From Planotetraspora silvatica (GTDB taxonomy: Bacteria > Actinomycetota > Actinomycetes > Streptosporangiales > Streptosporangiaceae), in contig NZ_BOOQ01000026.1 of NCBI RefSeq assembly GCF_016863315.1, forward strand, positions 124,001 to 188,000: 64,000 nucleotides of DNA. Reading direction: 5' to 3'. Position 1 is the stretch's first letter. Each line of letters begins with the position of its first letter. Position numbers and translations under genes: made by a program. Below the pieces are notes generated by a model. That model was not told the DNA's origin. It saw nothing but the letters and a program-made list of their open reading frames with translations, and did no database searches. Positions 17,872-26,881 of this stretch are shown here, one piece after another.

Positions 17872-17983
17872 TTGAGATATATCTTGTCTCTCCTCAAGTT
17901 GAGATATATCGTGAGAACGCTGAACTTGTCACTGAGCACTGTTCAATAGTAGAACAGTGCTCGGTACATTGTGAACAGTGTTC
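17872..17983. promoter_or_regulatory. two operator types between tetR and the MFS exporter
   Basis: TTGAGATATATC occurs at 17872-17883 and 17899-17910 (27 bp apart). Further right GAGCACTGTTC (17934-17944) and GAACAGTGCTC (17952-17962) form a perfect 11-bp inverted repeat with a 7-base spacer. A third near-palindromic half-site, GAACAGTGTTC, lies at 17973-17983, close to the MFS ribosome-binding site. Confidence 0.75.
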
Positions 17984-18004
17984 TTTCGGCTTTCAGGAGG
18001 AGTG

Positions 18005-19465
18005 ATGGTCAATCCCGCCGATGTGACGGCGTCCGCGGCGCCGGCCGGTGAGGCCGTGCCGTACAGGTGGCGCTGGGCGGCTCTGTTCGTGATCCTCGCC
18101 GCGGAGGTCATGGACCTGCTTGACGCCATGGTCACCAACATCGCCGCGCCCACCATGCGCGCCGATCTCGGAGGAACCCCCGCGACGATCCAGTGGCTGG
18201 GCGCCGCGTACACGCTCTCGATGGCCGTGGGCCTGATCACCGGCGGCAGGCTGGGTGACATCTTCGGGCGCAAGCGGATGTTCCTGATCGGCGCCGTGGG
18301 GTTCACCCTCGGGTCGCTGGCCTGCGCCGTCGCGCAGTCACCCGAGATGCTGATCGGCGCCCGCGTCATGCAGGGCCTGTTCGGCGCGGTGATGCTTCCC
18401 CAGGGCCTGGGGATGATCAAGGAGATGTTCCCGCCGAAGGAGATGCAGGCCGCCTTCGGCATGTTCGGCCCGGTCATGGGGCTTTCCGCCGTGGGCGGTC
18501 CGATCCTGGCCGGCTGGCTCGTCGAGGCCGACTACTTCGGCACCGGCTGGCGCATGATCTTCCTCATCAACCTGCCCCTCGGCGCCGCCGCGCTGCTCGC
18601 CGGCATGCGCTACCTGCCCGAGTCGAGGTCGCCGCACCCGCTCAGGCTCGACATTCCCGGGATCATCCTCGCCTCGCTGGGCGGATTCCTGGTGATCTAC
18701 CCCCTGGTTCAGGGGCGTGAGAGCGACTGGCCCGCCTGGACGTTCGTCATGCTCGGGGCGGCGGTCGTCGTCTTCGCGGCGTTCGGCTGGTTCGAGTCGC
18801 GCAAGAGCCGCCAGGGCGGTGACCCGCTGATCGTGCCGAGCCTGTTCCGCAAGCGTGCCTTCACGGGCGGCCTTCTCACGGGCACGGTGTTCTTCTCCGG
18901 CATGGCCGGCTTCATGCTGGTCTTCAACCTGTACACCCAGATCGGACTCGGCTACTCCACGCTGAAGGCCGGACTGACGATGGTGCCCTGGTCCGCCGGC
19001 ATGATCGTCGGATTCGGGCTCGCCCAGGCCGTAAAGAGGTTCGGGCGCAAGGTGCTGCACGGCGGCACCTTGATCATGACCGTCGGTGTGATCGCCGTGC
19101 TGTTCACCGTGAGCTCCGGTGGGCTCGAGGTCACGCCGTGGCAACTCGTGCCGGCTCTGATCGTCAGCGGTGTGGGAATGGGCCTGCTGATGGCGCCGTT
19201 CTTCGACATCGTCCTGGCGGGTGTCGAGCAGCACGAGACCGGATCGGCGTCCGGCACGCTCACCGCCGTCCAGCAGTTGGGGAACGCCTTCGGTGTGGCG
19301 CTGCTCGGCACGGTCTTCTTCGATCTGCTGGGCTCCGTTCCGAGCGGCGCGACCTTCGACCACGCGATGAAGGTCACCCTCTGGGTGGTGGCCGGAATGC
19401 TGATCGTCACCTACGCAGTGGCCTTCCTCCTCCCCAAACAAGCCAGAGAGGAGCCCCCCGCCTGA
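18005..19465 (+). CDS. MFS multidrug exporter (DHA2, 14 TM type)
   Basis: 486-residue transporter of the EmrB/QacA family (DHA2), with motif A GGRLGDIFGRKRMF near residue 82 and about 14 hydrophobic segments. It probably exports a drug or secondary metabolite using the proton gradient. I place the start at ATG 18005, four bases after AGGAGG; GTG 18002 is too close to it. Expression is presumably released from the divergent TetR repressor. The 53-bp repeat array begins 21 bases after its stop. Confidence 0.94.
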   Translation: MVNPADVTASAAPAGEAVPYRWRWAALFVILAAEVMDLLDAMVTNIAAPTMRADLGGTPATIQWLGAAYTLSMAVGLITGGRLGDIFGRKRMFLIGAVGFTLGSLACAVAQSPEMLIGARVMQGLFGAVMLPQGLGMIKEMFPPKEMQAAFGMFGPVMGLSAVGGPILAGWLVEADYFGTGWRMIFLINLPLGAAALLAGMRYLPESRSPHPLRLDIPGIILASLGGFLVIYPLVQGRESDWPAWTFVMLGAAVVVFAAFGWFESRKSRQGGDPLIVPSLFRKRAFTGGLLTGTVFFSGMAGFMLVFNLYTQIGLGYSTLKAGLTMVPWSAGMIVGFGLAQAVKRFGRKVLHGGTLIMTVGVIAVLFTVSSGGLEVTPWQLVPALIVSGVGMGLLMAPFFDIVLAGVEQHETGSASGTLTAVQQLGNAFGVALLGTVFFDLLGSVPSGATFDHAMKVTLWVVAGMLIVTYAVAFLLPKQAREEPPA

Positions 19466-19486
19466 TCCCCCCTTCAACCCTTCGCC

Positions 19487-19969
19487 GTGATCATGCACAC
19501 ATTCGGATTCATGCGGGTCCACCTGGGAAAACCTCGCCCGTGATCATGCACAGGTTCGCGTGCGGCGCCTCCGACTTGCTGATTCCCCATTTGTGATCAT
19601 GCGCAGATTCGCGGGGGCGTGGGCCTGCCTGGGAAGCCGTCGAGCGTGATCATGCGGAGCGAGCCTCCCGTGATCACGCTCGCGGCTTTGTCCACCCAGG
19701 TGCCGTACGGGTCCCCGCAGGTTGTGGGCGCGATCCGCCGGATGCGTGCATGATCACGGTCGAGGTTTCGGCTGGTCAACCTCATTGATCACGAATCTGT
19801 GCATGATCACGGGGAGGGTCGCAGCAGGTCGGGAGGGCCGCACGCGAACCTGTGCATGATCACGGGCGAGGGTTTCCCAGGTGGGGCCGCAGAAGCCCGA
19901 ACGCGTGCATGATCACACCAAAGGGTTCGGCTGGTGGGGTGCCATGATCACGAACCTGTGCATGATCAC
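19487..19969. repeat. mirror-symmetric 53-bp repeat array (four left, five right units)
   Basis: Left-arm cores GTGATCATGC start at 19487, 19540, 19593 and 19646, each exactly 53 bp apart. Right-arm cores, in the opposite orientation as GTGCATGATCAC, occupy 19746-19757, 19799-19810, 19852-19863, 19905-19916 and 19958-19969, again exactly 53 bp apart. The arms are symmetric about 19701.5. The first left unit and its mirror partner agree at 44 of 53 positions, and the second pair at 41 of 53. The array fills the gap between the convergent MFS and cofC genes, and its last core contains the cofC stop codon. No gene is present here. Confidence 0.95.
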
Positions 19970-20613
19970 GGGCGGAGGATGTGGGGGGTGATTTTGGTGG
20001 TGGCGGGGCCTAGGCCTAGGGCTTGGGCTTGTCTGAGGTCCTCGATCGTGTCGACGTCCCGCCGGACCGAGGGGATCCCCTCCAGCGTCAGCTCCTTCGC
20101 TCCGCCCGACAGATGCCTGGCCCTCGACTCGCCCCCGAACCTCGGCTGGAACGCGACCCCGGGCCGTACACCGTAGAAGGTGGTCCCCACCTCGGTGGCG
20201 TCCGGGACGAAGGACTCGTCGAAGTCGAGCGCCGCCGCCAGCACTCGTTCCAGCTCCTGCGGGCGTAACGCCGGCAAGTCCGCCTGGAGGGCTCCCACGG
20301 CGTCGCCGGGCGCGAGCCGCACCGCCTCCGCCGCGCCCACCCGCAACGCGGCGTTGAGCCCCGTGTCCGGGTCGTCCACCACATGCGCGCCGAGCGCGGC
20401 GAGCCGTTCCGCCGGCACCGGGTCCGCGGTCACCACCACGACGCGGGCCACGAGAGCGCAGGTCAGAGCCGCCGACACCGTGTCGCTCGCGACGGCCACG
20501 GCCAGGTCGGCCCGGTACGGCCCGGCCGCACCCGCCAGCCGCGTCTTGGCCCGGATGAGAGTCTTGACCGGCACCACGATGGACCATCGAGGGAGCTGCA
20601 TAACCTTAAGCAT
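19966..20613 (-). CDS. cofC: 2-phospho-L-lactate guanylyltransferase
   Basis: 215-residue nucleotidyltransferase for coenzyme F420 synthesis, activating phospholactate or phosphoenolpyruvate for CofD. The N-terminus WSIVVPVKTLIRAKTRLAG and the VVTADP, LQADLPAL and GTTFYGVRPG motifs fit CofC. I start at ATG 20613 (MLKVMQLP), preceded by GAGGCGGG; ATG 20601 is an alternative. Its TGA stop is supplied by the last repeat core of the adjoining array. It is divergent from plsC. Confidence 0.92.
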   Translation of the reverse strand: MLKVMQLPRWSIVVPVKTLIRAKTRLAGAAGPYRADLAVAVASDTVSAALTCALVARVVVVTADPVPAERLAALGAHVVDDPDTGLNAALRVGAAEAVRLAPGDAVGALQADLPALRPQELERVLAAALDFDESFVPDATEVGTTFYGVRPGVAFQPRFGGESRARHLSGGAKELTLEGIPSVRRDVDTIEDLRQAQALGLGPATTKITPHILRP

Positions 20614-20749
20614 CCCGCCTCGACATTCCGGCGGCGCAGCCGGGAGACTTGAGCCGCGCGCGCGTGACCTGGAGGCCAGGTGGCGGGGCGCAGCGATGCG
20701 ACACATGGAACATTCAGCGGCCGTCGAACGCGGCCGTGAAGGAGGAGAA

Positions 20750-21538
20750 GTGAGCCAGCCCAGCGAGCCCACCGGCGAGGTGGAGCAGTCGCCGTCCGGC
20801 GAGGCTCGGACACCCGCTTCGAGGCGCAGTTCGCGCCCGCCCCGCTTCTGGGAGTTCCTCGCCGTCCTGATCGTGAAGCCGCTGTCGCTGCTGTTCGTCA
20901 GGCGGAGATGGCGTGGGGGCGAGAACATCCCGCGCAAGGGCGGCCTGATCATCGCGGCCAACCATCTGTCCTGGTCGGACCCGGTGCTGCTCTCGCACTA
21001 CCTCTACAACACCGGTCGCTGGCCGATCATCTTGGCCAAGTCGGGGATCTTCAAGGTCCCCTTCCTCGGTCACGCGGTCTCCCAGTTGCGGGCCATCCCG
21101 GTCCATCGGGGGAGCACCGAGGCGACGCAGTCGCTCAAGACCGCCGAGGAGCGGCTCAGAGCGGGCGGCTGCATCCTGTTCTACCCGGAGGGCACGATCA
21201 CCCGCGACCCTGAGATGTGGCCGATGGCGTCCAAGACGGGCGCGGCGCGGCTGGCCCTCGCGACGGGTGTGCCGGTGGTCCCGATCGCCCACTGGGGTGC
21301 CCAGGAGCTCCTGCCGTACGGCGAGAAGAAGCCGCGGCTGTTCCCCCGCAAGACGTTCCACGTGGTCGCCGGCCCGCCGGTCGACCTGTCGAAGTACGCC
21401 GGCCTGCCGCTGCGCGGATCGGTCCTGCGCGAGGCGACGGCCGACATCATGGCGGCGGTCACCGATCTGCTTGCCGGGATCCGGGATGAGAAGGCGCCCG
21501 AAGTCCCGTATGACCCGAAAAGCGCTGCACAGGACTGA
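20750..21538 (+). CDS. plsC: 1-acylglycerol-3-phosphate acyltransferase
   Basis: 262-residue PlsC-type acyltransferase making phosphatidic acid. The catalytic NHLSWSD (H-x4-D, about residue 73) and FYPEGTITRD (about 145) motifs are present. A hydrophobic stretch near residues 35-50 may associate with the membrane. GTG 20750 follows AAGGAGGAG. The neighbouring gpsA supplies glycerol 3-phosphate, the precursor of its substrate, so the pair forms a phospholipid module. Confidence 0.93.
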   Translation: MSQPSEPTGEVEQSPSGEARTPASRRSSRPPRFWEFLAVLIVKPLSLLFVRRRWRGGENIPRKGGLIIAANHLSWSDPVLLSHYLYNTGRWPIILAKSGIFKVPFLGHAVSQLRAIPVHRGSTEATQSLKTAEERLRAGGCILFYPEGTITRDPEMWPMASKTGAARLALATGVPVVPIAHWGAQELLPYGEKKPRLFPRKTFHVVAGPPVDLSKYAGLPLRGSVLREATADIMAAVTDLLAGIRDEKAPEVPYDPKSAAQD

Positions 21539-21604
21539 GCACGACGTACGGTAGGGAATGGCACGTGACCGCGAGCCTGGGCGATGAGGAGTGGTGAGCG
21601 ACCA

Positions 21605-22612
21605 GTGAGCAAGGCGGTCGTCTTCGGTACAGGCTCGTGGGGCACCACGTTCGCGATGATCCTCGCTGAGGCGGGCACCGACACGGCCCTGTGGGGGAGG
21701 CGGGCGGAGGTCGTCGAGGCGATCAACGATCGGCACGAGAACCCCGAATACCTTCCCGGCGTGAAGCTGCCCGAGACCCTGCGCGCCACGACCGATCCCG
21801 TCGCGGCCATGGACGGAGCGGACTTCGTCGTCCTCGCCGTCCCCGCACAGACGCTGCGCGGCAACCTCGACGAGTGGAAGGACGCCATTCCGCCCGGCGC
21901 CGTGCTGGTCAGTCTGATGAAGGGCGTCGAGCTGGGCACCGGCAAGCGGATGAGCGAGGTCATCTGCGAGGTGGCCGAGGTGCCGGAGAGCCGGGTCGCG
22001 GTGGTCTCCGGGCCCAACCTGGTCCCCGAGCTGGCCCGGCGGCAGCCGGCCGCGGCCGTCGTCGCCTGTACGGACGAGGCGGTGGCCGGCAGGCTCCAGG
22101 ACGCCTGCCACCTGCCGTGGTTCCGCACCTACACGAACACCGACGTCGTCGGCGTCGAGCTCGGCGGCGCGGTCAAGAACGTCATCGCGCTGGCCGTGGG
22201 CGTCGCGGCGGGTATGGGCCTCGGTGACAACATCCGGGCCACGCTGATAACCCGCGGACTCGCCGAGATCGCCCGGCTGGGCGGGGCGCTCGGCGCCGAC
22301 CAGCACACCTTCGCCGGTCTCGCGGGGATGGGCGACCTGATCGCGACCTGCACGTCGCCCCTGTCCAGGAACCGGACCTTCGGGGAGAACCTCGGGCGCG
22401 GCATGACGCTGGCCGAGGTCGTGGCCGCGACCAAGCAGACGGCCGAGGGCGTGAAGTCCTGCGAGTCGGTTCTCGAGCTGGCCAGGAAGCACGATGTGGA
22501 GATGCCCATCACCGAGGTCGTCGTGGGAGTGGTCCACGACGGTCTGACACCCAGTGAGGCCGCGCTCCTGCTGATGTCCCGGAGTCCCAAACCGGAGCGA
22601 TACGGCCTGTGA
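21605..22612 (+). CDS. gpsA: glycerol-3-phosphate dehydrogenase (NAD(P)+)
   Basis: 335-residue enzyme reducing dihydroxyacetone phosphate for phospholipid synthesis. The N-terminal [11 protein letters not shown] is the dinucleotide fold, and [11 protein letters not shown] with [16 protein letters not shown] marks the C-terminal catalytic domain with the conserved lysine in [11 protein letters not shown] 21605 places the fold at the N-terminus; ATG 21584 adds seven residues and cannot be excluded. It overlaps the next start as GTGA. Confidence 0.95.
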   Translation: MSKAVVFGTGSWGTTFAMILAEAGTDTALWGRRAEVVEAINDRHENPEYLPGVKLPETLRATTDPVAAMDGADFVVLAVPAQTLRGNLDEWKDAIPPGAVLVSLMKGVELGTGKRMSEVICEVAEVPESRVAVVSGPNLVPELARRQPAAAVVACTDEAVAGRLQDACHLPWFRTYTNTDVVGVELGGAVKNVIALAVGVAAGMGLGDNIRATLITRGLAEIARLGGALGADQHTFAGLAGMGDLIATCTSPLSRNRTFGENLGRGMTLAEVVAATKQTAEGVKSCESVLELARKHDVEMPITEVVVGVVHDGLTPSEAALLLMSRSPKPERYGL

Positions 22613-23847
22613 ACCCCATGAGGCGGTCGCGGAAGAGGCCCGGGGAGAACACCCGGGCCGTCCATCTGCCCTCGCCTCCGCTGCCCCGTCAGGTCCCGAT
22701 CGGCCTGCCCGTCTGGCGGACCGCCTCGTGGAGTTTCGAGTCGTCCGGCGAGTACGCCGACGTCCTGGCGGGCCGCGTGCCGGGTTTCGCCTACAGCCGG
22801 ATCGACAACCCGACCGTGGCGGCCTTCGCCGCCGGGGTGGCGGCCCTCGAGGGCGCCGCCGCACCCGATGACGTGTCGGGCCAGGCCTTCCCGTCGGGAA
22901 TGGCCGCGATCAACACGGTCTTCCTGAGTTTCCTCCGCGCGGGGGCGCATGTCGTCGCGCCCGCCCCCGTGCACGGGGGGACGTACGCGCTGCTGACCGA
23001 CGTGTTGTCCCGGTTCGGGGTGGCCGTGGACTTCGTCGACTACACCGACCTGCGGCGGGTCCACGCCGCGATGCGGTCGACGACGAAGATCGTGTACGCG
23101 GAGGCGCTGGCCCACCCGACGATGATGGTGGCCGACATCCGCGGTCTCTACCGGATCGCCGGCGAGGCGGGGGCCCTGCTCGTCGTCGACTCCTCGACCG
23201 CCACCCCGATCGTGTGCCGCCCGCTCGAGCACGGCGCCGACCTGGTCGTCCACTCGGCCACCAAATACCTGGGCGGGCACGACGACAGCACCGGCGGCGT
23301 GGTGGTCGGGCGGCACGACCTGATGGCCCAGATCCGTGAGGTCCGCGTCGCCACGGGCGGTTCGCTCTCGCCGGACGACGCGTTCCTCCTGCACCGGGGC
23401 CTGGAGACGCTGACTCTGCGCGTGCGGCGGATGTGCGCGACGGCGATGGAGGTCGCGGCCGCCGTGGCCAAGCACCCGGCCGTGCGCCGGGTCGACTATC
23501 CGGGTCTGCCGGGCCACCCCGCGCACCAGCTCGCCCGGCTCGTCTTCGACTCCGGTCCCGAGGGCACCCGGTTCGGCGCGTGCATGACCGTAATCCCTCA
23601 CGGCGGGTACGCGGCGGGCATGACCCTGGCGGACGGCCTGCGCCTCGCCGGGATCGCCTCCTCCGTCGGCGGCACCCACACCAAGGTCACGCACCTCGCC
23701 TCGGTCGCCCGTTCCGACGAGGCGCTTTCCGGGGTCGACGCGGGAGCCGTGCGGTTCTCGATCGGCCTCGAGGACGCCGACGACCTCATCATGGACGTCA
23801 CCCAGGCGCTCGACACGCTGCGTTCCGCCAGTCCGGCGCGCGGCTGA
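22609..23847 (+). CDS. Cys/Met metabolism PLP enzyme (trans-sulfuration family)
   Basis: 412-residue PLP-dependent enzyme of the cystathionine gamma-lyase/synthase fold. The Schiff-base lysine is in [14 protein letters not shown] (about residue 218). [15 protein letters not shown] and [14 protein letters not shown] match the family. GTG 22609 overlaps the gpsA stop by four bases, so the two are coupled. Whether it is a beta-lyase, gamma-lyase or methionine gamma-lyase cannot be decided from sequence alone. Confidence 0.9.
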   Translation: MNPMRRSRKRPGENTRAVHLPSPPLPRQVPIGLPVWRTASWSFESSGEYADVLAGRVPGFAYSRIDNPTVAAFAAGVAALEGAAAPDDVSGQAFPSGMAAINTVFLSFLRAGAHVVAPAPVHGGTYALLTDVLSRFGVAVDFVDYTDLRRVHAAMRSTTKIVYAEALAHPTMMVADIRGLYRIAGEAGALLVVDSSTATPIVCRPLEHGADLVVHSATKYLGGHDDSTGGVVVGRHDLMAQIREVRVATGGSLSPDDAFLLHRGLETLTLRVRRMCATAMEVAAAVAKHPAVRRVDYPGLPGHPAHQLARLVFDSGPEGTRFGACMTVIPHGGYAAGMTLADGLRLAGIASSVGGTHTKVTHLASVARSDEALSGVDAGAVRFSIGLEDADDLIMDVTQALDTLRSASPARG

Positions 23848-23887
23848 CAAGCCGTTTTGCACCCCAGACACGGTAGATTCGGGCATC

Positions 23888-25003
23888 ATGAACGAGGTTC
23901 GCGAGTCACGGTCGCGTATACGTGTGGCGGTCGTCTTCGGAGGACGCAACTCCGAGCACGCCGTCTCCCTGATGGGCGCCGGAAGCGTGCTTGAGGCGAT
24001 CGACCGCTCAAAGTACGAGGTGTTCCCCATCGGCATCGCTCAGGACGGGCGCTGGGTGCTGGCCTCCGGCAGCCAGAGTTATGCGATCGAGGCGGGCCGC
24101 CTGCCCTCCGTCGAGGAGTCCGGTACGGCTCTCGCGCTGCCGTCCGAGTCGGGTTCGCTCGTCGCCCTCGAGCCGGGGCAGATCCCGCGGTCTCTCGGTG
24201 AGGTCGACGTCGTCTTCCCCGTCATGCACGGCCCCTTCGGCGAGGACGGGACCATCCAGGGACTGCTGGAGATGGCCGGGGTGCGTTACGTGGGGTCCGG
24301 CGTGCTGGCCAGCGCCGTCGGCATGGACAAGGCCTACATGAAGCTCGTTCTCCGGGCGGCCGGCCTGCCCGTGGGGCCGTTCGTCGTCGTCCGTGACCGT
24401 GACTGGCGGACGGACCGCGCGCGGGTACTCAAGGAGGTCGAGGAGCTCGGCTGGCCCGTTTTCGTGAAGCCGGCCCGCGCCGGGTCGTCGCAGGGCATCT
24501 CCAAGGCCCACGACGTGGAGTCCCTCGAGGCGGCGGTCGAGTTCGCCCGGGCCCATGATCCCAAGGTGCTGGTCGAGGCCGCCATCGTCGGCCGTGAGAT
24601 CGAGTGCGCAGTGCTGGAGTCCTTCGGCGACGCGCCCGCGGAGGCGAGCATGCCCGGCGAGGTCCTGGTCAGGGGCGAGCACGAGTTCTTCGACTTCGAG
24701 GCCAAGTACTACCCCGACCAGATGGCGCTCGACGTGCCCGCCGACCTCCCCGAGGAGACGATCGAGGCGCTGCGGGCCATGGCCGTACAGGCCTTCGAGT
24801 CGCTCGGATGCGAGGGGCTGTCCCGGGTCGACTTCTTCTACACGCCGTCGGGTGAGCTCGTCCTGAACGAGATCAACACCATGCCCGGCTTCACGTCCCT
24901 CTCGGTCGCCCCGCAGTTGTGGGCCGCGAGCGGCCTGCCGTACGCCGATCTCGTCGACCGGCTGATCCAGCTCGCCTACAACAGGCCGGCGGGGCTGCGC
25001 TGA
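23888..25003 (+). CDS. ddl: D-alanine--D-alanine ligase
   Basis: 371-residue ATP-grasp ligase joining two D-alanines for peptidoglycan. VVFGGRNSEHAVSLMGA is the N-terminal signature, and HGPFGEDGTIQGLLE and NEINTMPGFTSLSVAPQL are the central and C-terminal Ddl motifs. It converges on DUF3515 with only 13 bases between. Confidence 0.97.
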   Translation: MNEVRESRSRIRVAVVFGGRNSEHAVSLMGAGSVLEAIDRSKYEVFPIGIAQDGRWVLASGSQSYAIEAGRLPSVEESGTALALPSESGSLVALEPGQIPRSLGEVDVVFPVMHGPFGEDGTIQGLLEMAGVRYVGSGVLASAVGMDKAYMKLVLRAAGLPVGPFVVVRDRDWRTDRARVLKEVEELGWPVFVKPARAGSSQGISKAHDVESLEAAVEFARAHDPKVLVEAAIVGREIECAVLESFGDAPAEASMPGEVLVRGEHEFFDFEAKYYPDQMALDVPADLPEETIEALRAMAVQAFESLGCEGLSRVDFFYTPSGELVLNEINTMPGFTSLSVAPQLWAASGLPYADLVDRLIQLAYNRPAGLR

Positions 25004-25016
25004 CTCGCTCGCCGAC

Positions 25017-25463
25017 TCACTCGGGGATGGCGGCCTTGATGGGCCCGGCGAGATCGACCTGGACCTCCGCGGGCTTGTGCTGGGGAGAGATCGTCACCTC
25101 GACGTACGCCTCGCGGTTGACGGCGGTGTACAGCGCCGGCCGCTGCGGATCGTTGAACCAGCCGATGCCGTTGACGTCCGACACGTCGGCGGTGGCGTCC
25201 ATCGCGGCGGGCCGGTCGACGCCGCAGCGCAAGGCGATCTCGCCCTCGCCCCAGACCACGACGTACGGCGAGGCGGGCTCGGACGCGACGCGGTCGAGCC
25301 CGTCGAGCGTGCGGGGAAGCGCGCCGGCGAGCTTCTGGCACGCGGCCGCGGCTGGGCCCGTGGGTGTGGGCGGGTCGACGCGCACGACGCCGGAGCATCC
25401 GGCCAGGACGGTCAGAGCCGCCAGTGCGGCCGCCGCCCCGGCGGGCAGGGCTGGTCTTGGCAT
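25017..25463 (-). CDS. DUF3515 family lipoprotein
   Basis: 148 residues with a signal peptide ending in LAGC (cysteine about residue 22), followed by a proline-rich linker. Conserved features include LPRTLDGLDRV and YVVVWGEGEIALRCGV. This uncharacterised actinobacterial family regularly sits between ddl and thiL, as here. It is probably anchored on the outer face of the membrane. Confidence 0.9.
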   Translation of the reverse strand: MPRPALPAGAAAALAALTVLAGCSGVVRVDPPTPTGPAAAACQKLAGALPRTLDGLDRVASEPASPYVVVWGEGEIALRCGVDRPAAMDATADVSDVNGIGWFNDPQRPALYTAVNREAYVEVTISPQHKPAEVQVDLAGPIKAAIPE

Positions 25464-25512
25464 GGTCTTCCAGATCGGCTGTCCGGCGGGTGTCGAGGCC
25501 CGCCGGACCGGG

Positions 25513-25746
25513 CTAAATGTGGACTATCGGACACGTAAGCGTACGTGTGATGCCCGCCACCGCCTGAATCTGGGCCACGACGAGCTTGCCGAGTTCGTCC
25601 ACGTCCCGGGCCTCGGCCCGGACGATCACGTCATAGGGGCCGGTGACATCCTCGGCCTGCGTGACGCCCACGATCGACGCGATCTGCCCGGCCACATCGG
25701 CGGCCTTGCCGACCTCGGTCTGGATAAGGATGTAGGCCTGCACCAT
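25513..25746 (-). CDS. stand-alone Lrp/AsnC ligand-binding (RAM) domain protein
   Basis: 77 residues, the complete RAM/AsnC effector fold without a DNA-binding domain. It begins MVQAYILIQTEVGKAADVA and contains VTGPYDVIVRAEA. Start ATG 25746 is preferred over the ATG one codon upstream. Such small proteins bind amino acids and oligomerise with full-length Lrp proteins. It is divergent from thiL with 47 bases between the starts. Confidence 0.88.
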   Translation of the reverse strand: MVQAYILIQTEVGKAADVAGQIASIVGVTQAEDVTGPYDVIVRAEARDVDELGKLVVAQIQAVAGITRTLTCPIVHI

Positions 25747-25793
25747 CACGTCCTCCGGATAGAGATCAGTGCCGGAGCGTAACCGTACCTCGA

Positions 25794-26810
25794 ATGCACA
25801 AGGGGTGTGTCATCAGAGTCGGAGATCTCGGTGAATTCGGTGTGATCAGGCGAATTTCGGGACGCCTGCCCCAAGGTTCGGGGGTGATCCTGGGCCCCGG
25901 CGACGATGCCGCGATCCTGGAGGCACCTGATGGACGGGTTGTGGTGAGCACCGATCTCCTGATTGAGGGTAGGCACTTCCGCCGCGATTGGTCCAGTGGG
26001 TACGACATAGGTAGAAAAGCCGCAGCACAGAATCTTTCCGACATCGTTGCCATGGGGGCGAATCCCACGGCGATCGTGGTCGGCCTGGGGTTGCCCGGCG
26101 AGGCGTCGGCCGAGTGGCTGGACGCCCTGACCGACGGTTTCCGGGACGAATGCGCTCTGGTCGGGGCCACGGTCGCCGGGGGAGACATCGCGCGCTCGGA
26201 CACCGTGGTGATCGGGGTGACCGCCCTCGGCGATCTCGGCGGGCGGACGCCGGTGACCAGGTCGGGGGCACGGCCTGGCGACGTGGTCGCGGTCGCGGGC
26301 CGGTTGGGATACGCCGCCGCAGGCCTCGCCTTCCTCTCGGCGGAACAGGGACTCGCCCTACCCCCGGCGGAGCGGACGACCGCCGAGGCCGGATCCGCGG
26401 AGATCGCGGACGAGTTCGTGGCGGCCCACCGCCGGCCGGCCCCGCCGTACGCGTGCGGGCCGGAGGCGGCCGGGCTGGGCGCCACGGCCATGCTCGACGT
26501 CAGCGACGGGCTGCTGCAGGATCTCGGCCACGTGGCGACCGCCAGCGGTGTGCGGATCGTCCTCGACCCCGGCTCGCTGCCCGTGCCCGAGGCGATGGCC
26601 CGGCTCGCCGCCGGACTGGGCGCCGATCCTCTGGAGTGGGTCCTCACCGGGGGCGACGACCACGCGCTCGCCGCGACCTTTCCCCGGGACGTCCCGCTCC
26701 CCCCTTCCTGGCGTGTCGTCGGGCAGGTGTCCGACGCGGATGGGGAAGCGAAGGCAGAGGTCAGCGGGCGTGCCGAGGCCTCGGGTGGCTGGGATCACTT
26801 CCGAGAATGA
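25794..26810 (+). CDS. thiL: thiamine-monophosphate kinase
   Basis: 338-residue ThiL, which phosphorylates thiamine monophosphate to the pyrophosphate. LGPGDDAAIL near residue 33 and ATMLDVSDGLLQDL near residue 235 are the AIR-synthase-fold signatures, and VLTGGDDHALAATF is near the C-terminus. ATG 25794 is the only good start in frame. The leader is very short, so a leaderless message is possible. thiD lies one gene downstream. Confidence 0.95.
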   Translation: MHKGCVIRVGDLGEFGVIRRISGRLPQGSGVILGPGDDAAILEAPDGRVVVSTDLLIEGRHFRRDWSSGYDIGRKAAAQNLSDIVAMGANPTAIVVGLGLPGEASAEWLDALTDGFRDECALVGATVAGGDIARSDTVVIGVTALGDLGGRTPVTRSGARPGDVVAVAGRLGYAAAGLAFLSAEQGLALPPAERTTAEAGSAEIADEFVAAHRRPAPPYACGPEAAGLGATAMLDVSDGLLQDLGHVATASGVRIVLDPGSLPVPEAMARLAAGLGADPLEWVLTGGDDHALAATFPRDVPLPPSWRVVGQVSDADGEAKAEVSGRAEASGGWDHFRE

Positions 26811-26881
26811 GGGGAATTTTGTGACAAGGATTAATTAGCTCTGTTATTAAGTAAGGCGGTTACCAACAGGAAAGGACCCTC

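Noticed and set aside
19487-19969. Replication origin or plasmid iterons
   Set aside because: Evenly spaced repeats resemble iterons, but four separate clusters occur without dnaA, parAB or rep genes nearby.
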